From Oscillospiraceae bacterium (GTDB taxonomy: Bacteria > Bacillota > Clostridia > Oscillospirales > UBA929): a stretch of 64,000 nt of DNA. The position numbers and the translations under genes are program-made. The number at the start of each line of letters is the position of its first letter. The stretch's first letter is position 1. Where the stretch lies: assembly GCA_009782215.1 (NCBI GenBank), contig WRKO01000006.1, forward strand, positions 1 to 64,000, given 5' to 3'. This document shows, in pieces, positions 41,785 to 48,911 of the stretch. The notes below the pieces were generated by a model. That model saw nothing but the letters and a program-made list of their open reading frames with translations. It was not told the origin of the DNA and did not search any database.

Positions 41785-43449
41785 ATGAACAAAGAGGCGA
41801 TTTTGCATATCCCCATGTCCGAATACGCCCATGCCGTGAGCGAAACGCGGGTGCTGTTCCGCCTGCGCTCCGCCAAAGGCGGCTTAACCGCCTGCACCCT
41901 ATGGATTGGCGACCGCGCCAGCCGCCGGAACCCCGTGGTTTTTGCCCCCGCGGCCATGTCGGTCGCGTACAGCGATTTGCTGTTTGATTGGTGGGAAATA
42001 GAGCTGGACGCGCCGTTCCGCAGGATGTGCTATTACTTCGAGCTGGACGGCGGACGGGAGAAAACGCTGTATTACGCGGACATGTTTACCGATACGGTTT
42101 CGCCGGAGCGTTCGGAGTTTTACCAACTGCCCTATGTCCATCGCGCCGACGTCGCCAAAGCGCCGGACTGGGCGCGGGACGCCGTCATCTACAATATCTT
42201 CCCCGACAGCTTCGCCACAGGCAGACGCGCCATAAGCCGGAAGCCGGCTGAAAAGGAATGGAACGGCGAGGTGACGCGCGGCAAGCACGGCGGGACAATC
42301 CGCGGCGTCACGGAAAACGCGGATTACTTGCTGGAGCTGGGCGTCAACTGCATCTACATCAACCCGCTGTTTGCCGCGGGCGAGTACCACAAATACGACC
42401 TGCTGGATTATTACCATGTAGACCCGTGCTTCGGAACCGACGCCGACTTCGCCGAAATGACGGAAACCTTGCATAAAAACGGCATCCGCGTAATGATTGA
42501 CGGGGTATTCAACCATTGCGGATGGCGGTTTTTCGCCTTTGACGATGTGGTCAGAAACGGAAAAAGCTCAAAATACGCGGACTGGTTTTACAGGCTGGAA
42601 TATCCCGTCATCCGGCCGGACAACGGCGACGACATCCCGGGATATGAATGCTTCGCGTATGAGCGGCTGATGCCCAAGCTGGACACCGCCAACCCGGAGG
42701 TCGCCGCGTATTTCTGCGATGTGTGCCGGCACTGGCTGCGTGAGTACAAGATTGACGGCTGGCGGCTGGATGTGGTGGACGAAACGAACAATGCCTTCTG
42801 GCGGGCGTTCAGGAGCGCGGCGTTAGAGGTAAACCCCGACGCGTTTCTCATCGGGGAGATATGGGTAAACGCGAACCACTGGCTCGACGGCTCCATGTTC
42901 CACTCCGCGATGAACTATGATTTTCGCAAGCATTGCCGCGATTTTTTCGCAAAGGGCGCCATCGGGGCCGAGATGTTCAGCGCGCGCGTGACCAATATGC
43001 TGACGCGGTACCGCAAAAACTTGACGTATACGCAACTGAATTTGCTGGACAGCCATGACGTGAGCCGTTTTCTCTCCCTCTGCGGCGGCGATACGCGGAG
43101 ATTGAAGCTGGCGCTGCTGTTTCAGATGTGCTTTGTCGGCGTCCCCTGCGTGTATTACGGTGACGAGCAGGGCTTGCAGGGCCTCTTGGAGGAGGAATAC
43201 CGGCAGCCGATGAGATGGGACGGAGATGGGGAGCTGTTTGCGTTTTACCAATGGGCAATCAGGCTGCGCAGGGACAATCCGGCGCTTACCCGCGGTGATT
43301 TCAAGACCGTTTGCGCGGACGGAGGGCTGTTTGTCTTCCGGCGCGCCTATGAGGACAGCCGTGTGACCGTCGCCATCAACGCGGGCGGCAGCCCTGTCCG
43401 TTATGAAGACAGTGAGCTTGAGGCTTATGAATTCAAGGTATGGAGGTAA
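41785..43449 (+). CDS. GH13 maltodextrin hydrolase (cyclomaltodextrinase/neopullulanase-like)
   Basis: Intracellular alpha-amylase-family enzyme acting on imported maltodextrins. A CBM34-like N-terminal domain (about residues 1-115) points to subfamily 20 (neopullulanase, maltogenic amylase). Barrel motifs: DGVFNHCG; GWRLDVVDE with the nucleophile aspartate near residue 328; FLIGEIW with the acid/base glutamate near 358; and DSHD near 422. No signal peptide. I prefer ATG 41785 (GAAAGG 9 nt upstream) to TTG 41776, which overlaps the MalG stop. A short C-terminal beta domain closes the protein at 43449. Confidence 0.9.
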   Translation: MNKEAILHIPMSEYAHAVSETRVLFRLRSAKGGLTACTLWIGDRASRRNPVVFAPAAMSVAYSDLLFDWWEIELDAPFRRMCYYFELDGGREKTLYYADMFTDTVSPERSEFYQLPYVHRADVAKAPDWARDAVIYNIFPDSFATGRRAISRKPAEKEWNGEVTRGKHGGTIRGVTENADYLLELGVNCIYINPLFAAGEYHKYDLLDYYHVDPCFGTDADFAEMTETLHKNGIRVMIDGVFNHCGWRFFAFDDVVRNGKSSKYADWFYRLEYPVIRPDNGDDIPGYECFAYERLMPKLDTANPEVAAYFCDVCRHWLREYKIDGWRLDVVDETNNAFWRAFRSAALEVNPDAFLIGEIWVNANHWLDGSMFHSAMNYDFRKHCRDFFAKGAIGAEMFSARVTNMLTRYRKNLTYTQLNLLDSHDVSRFLSLCGGDTRRLKLALLFQMCFVGVPCVYYGDEQGLQGLLEEEYRQPMRWDGDGELFAFYQWAIRLRRDNPALTRGDFKTVCADGGLFVFRRAYEDSRVTVAINAGGSPVRYEDSELEAYEFKVWR

Positions 43450-43454
43450 AGGCA

Positions 43455-44477
43455 ATGCCGGTGACAATCCATGACGTGGCAAGGGAAGCGGGAACCACCA
43501 TCGGGACGGTTTCCAAGGCGCTGAACAATTCCCATTCTATTTCCGGCGAGAGAACCGTCCAAATCAAGACGATTGCCGAGCGGCTGGGGTACCGTCCCAA
43601 CGCGCGCGCGCAGACGTTCGCGAGGCAAGCAAACAGGGAGATTGTCTTTTTGACGGGCTTGCCGCGCGACATTGCGTTTGCAAACCCGCATATGTTTGAA
43701 ATCCTTGCGGGCGCGGAAGCGGCGCTGACCTCGAAGGGCTATGGGCTGAAGCTGCGCGGATGCGGTGCGGACACCGTATGCTCAATGATGAAGGACGTCA
43801 TGGAGCGAAAGCTCGCGGACGGCTTATTGCTGCACGCGTCCATCGTGACGCGCGAGCTGGCCGTTCATGTCACGCATACGGAAACGCCGCACCTTGTAAT
43901 CGGAAAGCCGGGCTTTTCCAGCTCTCTGTGCTGGATTGACAACAACAATCAACTGGCCGGCGAATTGGCGGCGGGGTATCTGCTGGATTCCGGGAAAAGA
44001 AAAATCGCGTATATCGGCGGCGGCGACGAGGACAGGATATCGCAGGACAGGCTGGAAGGCGTGAAGGTCAGGATAAAAGAGAGCAGGATGTGCCTTGACC
44101 CGTCGCTTGTCTTTAAGGGGGAGTCTACGATGGCCGAGGGAACAAGAATCACAAACGGGCTTCTCAGCCGCGTGCCGGACGCCGCCTTTGATTCCGTGAT
44201 ATGCGCCAACAACCTGCTGGCCTTCGGCTGCCTAAACGCGTTGCAGGCGCGCGGCGTCAGGGTGCCGGAGGACATCGCCCTCATTACCTTTGACGACCAT
44301 CCCCTCGCGCAGCTAACAAACCCGATGATGACGACGGTAAGCATTGATATGTACGACCTTGGAGAGCAAGCCGGAAAACTCCTGCTAAGCAAGATTCGGA
44401 AGCCGCAAATGCAAATCCAGACGTACACCACCATCCCGCGCTTGGTCGTCCGGGGAAGCACCGCGTCAGCCCCCTGA
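43455..44477 (+). CDS. LacI-family transcriptional regulator
   Basis: N-terminal LacI helix-turn-helix (MPVTIHDVAREAGTTIGTVSKALN, then GYRPNARAQTFARQ) and a periplasmic-binding-protein-like effector domain ending in the dimer-interface signature ITFDDHPLAQLTNPMMTTVSID. ATG 43455 has GGAGG 8 nt upstream. Last gene of the maltodextrin operon, 5 nt after the GH13 gene, so it is probably a MalR-type repressor that releases DNA on binding a maltose derivative. A candidate operator lies at 37425-37438. It meets the convergent LuxR-type gene with a 4-nt gap. Confidence 0.92.
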   Translation: MPVTIHDVAREAGTTIGTVSKALNNSHSISGERTVQIKTIAERLGYRPNARAQTFARQANREIVFLTGLPRDIAFANPHMFEILAGAEAALTSKGYGLKLRGCGADTVCSMMKDVMERKLADGLLLHASIVTRELAVHVTHTETPHLVIGKPGFSSSLCWIDNNNQLAGELAAGYLLDSGKRKIAYIGGGDEDRISQDRLEGVKVRIKESRMCLDPSLVFKGESTMAEGTRITNGLLSRVPDAAFDSVICANNLLAFGCLNALQARGVRVPEDIALITFDDHPLAQLTNPMMTTVSIDMYDLGEQAGKLLLSKIRKPQMQIQTYTTIPRLVVRGSTASAP

Positions 44478-44481
44478 CCCG

Positions 44482-47061
44482 TCAGTTGACAAGGCCGGCA
44501 TGGCCCTCCCCGGGCGAGAGCGCGCCCAGCTCCTTGATTTTCATAATCGCCTCGTCGCTGTTCATCACGTCGAGTTTCTTGTAAATAAGCTCCATATGGG
44601 TTTTCACGCCGTTTGGCGTGAGCCCCATCCGCTCCGCGATGGCGTTTCGGCTGCATCCCTCGCACATCAGGCGCATGACGGTTTTTTGCTTGTCTGTGAA
44701 GGTCAGGTTTTGAGGCGCCAGACCGCCTGTAAGCCCTTTGGTTCGTTTGGATTCGGAGAGCGCCGCGATATACAGCGTTTTGATGAAGGTGCCGGAAAGT
44801 CCTCTGGCGTGTTCCTTTTGAACGGCGCGTTTTTGCAGCTTGTGCAGCATATTGACAAGCTCGGCGCCCTCGCCCGCGAACACCTGCGTATACCCGTATT
44901 CATGCGCCGCCGCCACGGCCCGCTCCAAATAATCCATCGCGACAGAAAGGCCTCCCCGGCCTTTTTTCCAATAAGCGACGGCGAGCAGAATCTGGGCTTC
45001 AATCACATCAAGGGGCCGCCTGTAACGCTCGCTCAGCTTCAGCAGCTTTTGAAGATGCAATACCGCGTGGTTATAATCCCCTATGACGATATAGGCCCTC
45101 GCGGTGGTAAAATTTTGATATAATTTGTAAAAAGTAATGGTATCATAAATATTCCCGGTGTGGTCTTTCAGCCATTCCTCCGCGGCCGCCCGTTCGCCGT
45201 TTGTCAGCTTGAGCCTGCACAGGTAGGCCCGCAAGTTTGATTTCAGATAAAAGGCCTTGTCATGCTCAATCATGCTGGTTATCTTGCCCAATATCTTTTC
45301 GGCTTCGGTTTGCCGGTTGTCCGCCATCAAAGCCGCCGTCAAAATCATCATGGCGCAAAACTTTATTTCGGGCGAACAGCCCTCCGGGATATTCGCGCAC
45401 GCCGCCAGCGCGTATTCGCAAGCCTTGTCATGGCTGCCCTTTTCATAATGAAAGCCGGCATACAGGCAATGCCGCAGAACAGAAAACTCGGCGCCCATGA
45501 CAAGGCCGAACGTCTTCTCCGCCAGCGACAACTGTTTCTCCGCATCATCAACCGTCAATTCGGAAAAATCCCTAAGCGAGCGGTGGCAGAACGGCATGTT
45601 GATGGTAACGCTCGGCGTATAGGCCTTGATGCTTCCCTTGAAAATGCCTTTCAGGGGAACCTTGCGTATGGCGCCGCAGACGTCGGCAAAATTCTGCCTG
45701 TAGTCCAAGGCGGGCAGAATCATGTGAATAATCGCCGAACGCGGGTTTTGCAGGACGATTTTCGAGAACATACCGTGATAGGTGTCCAAGTACCGCTCAA
45801 AATCCTTGGCGCGTCCCTCCACATAAGCCGCCCAAGCCTGAACCTCCAAAAGAAAGGGATATTTTTCCACAATAGAATCGTTGACCGACATATGAATGGC
45901 GTACAGCGTATCCTCAATAGACGCGTAAGGGGAATTGTAATCGTACATACAATAAAGCGATTCCGCCACACCGCCGTCGTTCTTGCCTTTTAAGTAATAC
46001 TCCAAGGAGCGGAAGCAATCCTTTTTGTTGAAATAATAATCACCCGCCCTGTTCCATTGCGCGGCGGCCGCCCGCTCTCCGCGCGCCTCCAGCATATGCA
46101 GCAGGAAATCGCGGAACAAATCGTGAAAGCGGTATGTATCGGCGCCCGTTTTCCTCAAAAAGGCGTTTTCGCGTGTGAGCTTTGCCAATAGCTCCGCGCC
46201 GGACGCCTTTTTCAGCGTCTTTTCGTCCGCGGCAAGCCATTCGCACAGCTCCGGGGTAAGCTCGCTCGCCACCGACACAAGCGTCATAAAGCTCTTGGTG
46301 CGGTCGTCCCACCGCGTCCATACATGGGTTTTCAGAAAATTCTGCAAATACTGCCCGGTCAGGTCGATGTTGCAGGATTCCTCGTCCGACAGCAGCAGGG
46401 CGCGGATGCCGATGGCCCAGCCGCCGGTGGACGCCAGAATCTCGCCGGCTTGCCGGCTTGTAAGGGAGCGCCCGTTCCGGTTGAAAAAAATCTTAATCTC
46501 CTCGCTTGTAAACTGCAAATACTCCGCGTCCACCACGGCCAGCTCGCCTTTGGCCACCGCCTCCGAAAAACTGTCCGGCGGCGCGGCGCGGCTGAGAAGC
46601 ATGACCATACAGCTCCCGGGCAGCCGTTTAATGAACGTCGGCAGCAGGGTCAGCAGCTCCTCGTTTTTGATGACGTGCAAATCGTCCAAAACGAGGACGG
46701 ACGGGGTCTGCCGCTCGGTAAAGATACGCAGGGCCTGTAGGGTGAACTCGACGGGAGCTGTGCCGAAGCCGGGATGCGAGACAAGCTCCCGCAGGGCGGC
46801 GTTCTCCGGCTGAAGGCCCAAGAGGGCGGACACAAACCGCTTGCAAAATTCGGCGGTTTTATTGTCATGCTCGTCAAGGCTGATCCATGACTGCTCCAGC
46901 TTGGCCGCCGCGCTTCTGTGTTCCAGCCACAGCAGGGCGGATACGGTTTTGCCGAAACCGGCCGGCGCGTGGATATAGACGACCTGCTTTTCCGACAGCC
47001 CGTCCAGCAATTTCATCATCGTCGTTCTCGGCGCGTGCGCCTTCAGGATTGTTTGCTCCAT
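44482..47061 (-). CDS. MalT-like LuxR-family ATP-dependent transcriptional regulator
   Basis: Large STAND-type activator of 859 residues. An N-terminal P-loop (HAPAGFGKT, near residue 32) and a Walker B-like SVLVLDDLHVI mark the NTPase; a winged-helix region and a long helical TPR-like sensor follow; the C terminus is a LuxR helix-turn-helix (FTDKQKTVMRLMCEGCSRN). ATG 47061 lies 8 nt after GAGG; ATG 47067 is too close to the site. MalT itself controls maltose genes, and the maltodextrin operon lies just downstream, so that target cannot be excluded. However, it is divergent from the vanX operon and shares its control region, which makes that operon the likelier target. The inducer is unknown. 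Confidence 0.88.
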   Translation of the reverse strand: MEQTILKAHAPRTTMMKLLDGLSEKQVVYIHAPAGFGKTVSALLWLEHRSAAAKLEQSWISLDEHDNKTAEFCKRFVSALLGLQPENAALRELVSHPGFGTAPVEFTLQALRIFTERQTPSVLVLDDLHVIKNEELLTLLPTFIKRLPGSCMVMLLSRAAPPDSFSEAVAKGELAVVDAEYLQFTSEEIKIFFNRNGRSLTSRQAGEILASTGGWAIGIRALLLSDEESCNIDLTGQYLQNFLKTHVWTRWDDRTKSFMTLVSVASELTPELCEWLAADEKTLKKASGAELLAKLTRENAFLRKTGADTYRFHDLFRDFLLHMLEARGERAAAAQWNRAGDYYFNKKDCFRSLEYYLKGKNDGGVAESLYCMYDYNSPYASIEDTLYAIHMSVNDSIVEKYPFLLEVQAWAAYVEGRAKDFERYLDTYHGMFSKIVLQNPRSAIIHMILPALDYRQNFADVCGAIRKVPLKGIFKGSIKAYTPSVTINMPFCHRSLRDFSELTVDDAEKQLSLAEKTFGLVMGAEFSVLRHCLYAGFHYEKGSHDKACEYALAACANIPEGCSPEIKFCAMMILTAALMADNRQTEAEKILGKITSMIEHDKAFYLKSNLRAYLCRLKLTNGERAAAEEWLKDHTGNIYDTITFYKLYQNFTTARAYIVIGDYNHAVLHLQKLLKLSERYRRPLDVIEAQILLAVAYWKKGRGGLSVAMDYLERAVAAAHEYGYTQVFAGEGAELVNMLHKLQKRAVQKEHARGLSGTFIKTLYIAALSESKRTKGLTGGLAPQNLTFTDKQKTVMRLMCEGCSRNAIAERMGLTPNGVKTHMELIYKKLDVMNSDEAIMKIKELGALSPGEGHAGLVN

Positions 47062-47089
47062 GTTCATAACCTCACAGCCGTTATAAGTG

Positions 47090-47118
47090 ATTATATCAGA
47101 CCCGTGAGACAATGTCAC
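47090..47118 (-). promoter_or_regulatory. Promoter of the MalT-like regulator
   Basis: Minus strand: GTGACA (47118-47113), 17-bp spacer, TATAAT (47095-47090), with an upstream TG that makes it an extended -10. The -35 element abuts the palindrome at 47119-47134, which would allow autoregulation. Confidence 0.7.
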
Positions 47119-47145
47119 TTGAAAAATTTTTCAAACTACACCACC
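47119..47145 (+). promoter_or_regulatory. Palindrome plus direct box: candidate activator site in the divergent promoter
   Basis: A perfect 16-nt palindrome, TTGAAAAATTTTTCAA (47119-47134), runs into AACTACACCACC (47134-47145). The same 12-nt box recurs at 59637-59648, after a similar A/T dyad and at the same distance from a -10 element. Relative to the predicted vanX start it covers about -70 to -44, where an activator would bind. Confidence 0.65.
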
Positions 47146-47173
47146 ACCGGCGTTCTTTCGCCGCGAAAAACTA

Positions 47174-47182
47174 TGCTATACT
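47174..47182 (+). promoter_or_regulatory. Extended -10 promoter of the vanX-to-exporter operon
   Basis: TGCTATACT, an extended -10 with TATACT at 47177-47182. No TTGACA-like -35 lies 16-18 bp upstream (47154-47159 is TCTTTC), which suggests an activator-dependent promoter. Predicted start is near 47189. Confidence 0.6.
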
Positions 47183-47188
47183 GCCTTT

Positions 47189-47938
47189 ATGTACAAAAAA
47201 AGGAAGAGAGGATGTGAACAAAACAAGATGTTCACCATATCACGCCGGAGATTATTCATCGCTCTGACGCTTGTCCTGCTGCTGTTCGCGGGATGCGCGG
47301 GACAGACGGACACCCAAGACGCGGACGCGCTGCCGGACGGCTTTGTCTACCTGACCGACGTTGTCCCGGACGCAATCCTTGAAATCCGCTACTACAGCAC
47401 ATACAACTTTGTCGGCGCGCGGGTTGACGGCTACCTCGCGCCCACCGCCGTCATCAGCCAACCGGCGGCGGAAGCGCTGAAGCAGGTGAGCGAGGCTTTA
47501 TGGGCGCGGGGCTACGCAATCAAGGTCTTTGACGCGTACCGGCCGCAGAGCGCGGTCAACCACTTCGTGCGCTGGGCGGCGGACGCGGGCGACGTATCCG
47601 CAAAGGCCTATTTTTACCCGGACATAGCCAAAGACCGCATCATCCCCGACGGGTATATCATGGAGCGGTCGGGTCATTCCCGCGGCAGCACGGTGGACTT
47701 AACCCTCGTCGAGCTGCTGACGGGCAGGGAGGTCGATATGGGAACCCCCTTTGATTTCTTCGGGCTGGCGTCCCACCACGGCTCCGATTTAATCACGGCG
47801 GAGCAGACGGCAAACCGTCTGATTCTCAAAGACGCAATGGAGAAAGCGGGGTTTAACCTATACGACGAGGAATGGTGGCACTACACCCTGCGGGATGAAC
47901 CCTATCCCGACACGTACTTTACGTTTCCCGTGAAATAA
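47189..47938 (+). CDS. VanX-type D-alanyl-D-alanine dipeptidase (lipoprotein)
   Basis: Zinc metallopeptidase of family M15D that cleaves D-Ala-D-Ala. Seen: a lipoprotein signal (LLLLFAGC) that puts it outside the membrane; the ILEIRYYSTYNFVGARVDGY and VFDAYRPQSA segments; zinc ligands in SGHSRGSTVD (His, Asp) and the catalytic Glu plus zinc His in EEWWHY. The start is uncertain: ATG 47189 coincides with the predicted transcription start, so ATG 47228 behind AGAGAGG may be used. Classical VanX is cytoplasmic and lowers D-Ala-D-Ala pools; an extracellular form would act on released wall peptides. It is the first gene of the long operon, 31 nt before the STAS gene. No vanA/vanH is present. Confidence 0.88.
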   Translation: MYKKRKRGCEQNKMFTISRRRLFIALTLVLLLFAGCAGQTDTQDADALPDGFVYLTDVVPDAILEIRYYSTYNFVGARVDGYLAPTAVISQPAAEALKQVSEALWARGYAIKVFDAYRPQSAVNHFVRWAADAGDVSAKAYFYPDIAKDRIIPDGYIMERSGHSRGSTVDLTLVELLTGREVDMGTPFDFFGLASHHGSDLITAEQTANRLILKDAMEKAGFNLYDEEWWHYTLRDEPYPDTYFTFPVK

Positions 47939-47969
47939 CCAACAAAATAAAGAACAAGGAGAGCTGAGT

Positions 47970-48269
47970 ATGGAAATCGAGAAAACACTAAGCGGAGAGA
48001 CCTGCGCCTTAGCGCTGACCGGGCGAATTGACACCGTCACGTCGCCGAAGCTGCAAGAAGCCCTGATGGAAGCCATTTCGTCGGCCGCGACCACCGAGCT
48101 GGATTTCGCGCGGATAGACTACGTGTCGTCGGCGGGCTTGCGCGTCCTGCTGCTGGGCGAAAAAAACGCCAAAGCGTCCGGCAGGAGCGTGACGCTCAAA
48201 AACGTATCGCCCGAGGTGATGGAGGTCTTTGAAATCACCGGCTTTTCGGGCATTTTAACCATCGTGTAA
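47970..48269 (+). CDS. STAS-domain anti-sigma factor antagonist (SpoIIAA/RsbV-like)
   Basis: Single STAS domain of 99 residues. The phospho-acceptor serine is in IDYVSSAGLRVLLLG, in the usual place, and the fold pattern (EKTLSGETCALALTGRID at the N terminus) fits. Such proteins bind HATPase-type anti-sigma kinases and are switched by phosphorylation. No sigma factor is encoded here; instead two degenerate HATPase-like partners follow (48292-48867 and the end of 51866-52927), so it may control the transporter and not a sigma factor. Confidence 0.9.
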   Translation: MEIEKTLSGETCALALTGRIDTVTSPKLQEALMEAISSAATTELDFARIDYVSSAGLRVLLLGEKNAKASGRSVTLKNVSPEVMEVFEITGFSGILTIV

Positions 48270-48291
48270 GTCAATACGGGAGGGAAAGAAA

Positions 48292-48867
48292 ATGAAATCG
48301 GATATCTACACCGAAGAACACGGAATGGAAACCATCCTTGCGGAAATGGACAGAATCGGGCAGTTTTGCAAGCTGTCCCGCCTATCCGCGCGCAGGCTCC
48401 GGCTCATCGCGGAGGAAATGCTGAGCCTGACCGTGCGCCTGTTCGACAACCTGAAATACGAGTTTTACGCGGAAAACAACGAAAAGCATTTTACGCTGAA
48501 CCTCACGGCCGAAACGGCTGTCACGCAAAGCAAAAAGGACAAGATGCTCTCCCTTTCCACCAGCGGCAAAAACAAAGCGGCGCAGGGCCTGTTCGGCAAA
48601 ATCAGCAGCGTTTTTGAAAGCCTGCTTGTGGACGGCGGCGGCCATGACCCAATCTATGTCCCGTATTACGACAGCATAGGGATGGCGACCTATTTCTCCC
48701 TGTCCGCCTACCGCGACGCAATCAACGAGACGCCCTACGCGTCGGCGGAAGAGAAGCAGGAGCAATGGGACGGGCTGGAAAAATCCATCATAGCCACTCT
48801 CGCGAAGGACGTCGTCATCGGCGTGAGAAGCAGCAAGGTAGAAATGATTGTCGCCATAGAGCTTTGA
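48292..48867 (+). CDS. Degenerate HATPase (RsbW-like) protein, probable STAS partner
   Basis: 191 residues, no membrane segment. Residues about 23-55 (KLSRLSARRLRLIAEEMLSLTVRL) resemble the N-box helix of RsbW/SpoIIAB kinases, where E-E-x-L lies before a normally conserved Asn that is absent here. The G1/G2 ATP-lid boxes are not clear. A central SKKDKMLSLSTSGKNKAAQG stretch is lysine/serine-rich. I infer a non-catalytic or altered anti-sigma-like partner from its place 22 nt after the STAS gene; the fold is not certain. Confidence 0.5.
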   Translation: MKSDIYTEEHGMETILAEMDRIGQFCKLSRLSARRLRLIAEEMLSLTVRLFDNLKYEFYAENNEKHFTLNLTAETAVTQSKKDKMLSLSTSGKNKAAQGLFGKISSVFESLLVDGGGHDPIYVPYYDSIGMATYFSLSAYRDAINETPYASAEEKQEQWDGLEKSIIATLAKDVVIGVRSSKVEMIVAIEL

Positions 48868-48911
48868 GTGCCGCCGTCAAGCCGGGGCGCGGATAGGGGG
48901 AACGGGAGAAG

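Noticed and set aside
44482-47061. Naming the LuxR-type regulator MalT
   Set aside because: The domain layout is shared by many unrelated activators. Its control region is shared with the vanX operon, and the maltodextrin operon already has a LacI regulator.
47189-47938. Vancomycin-resistance cluster
   Set aside because: Only a VanX-like gene is present; no VanH, VanA-type ligase or VanRS pair is adjacent.
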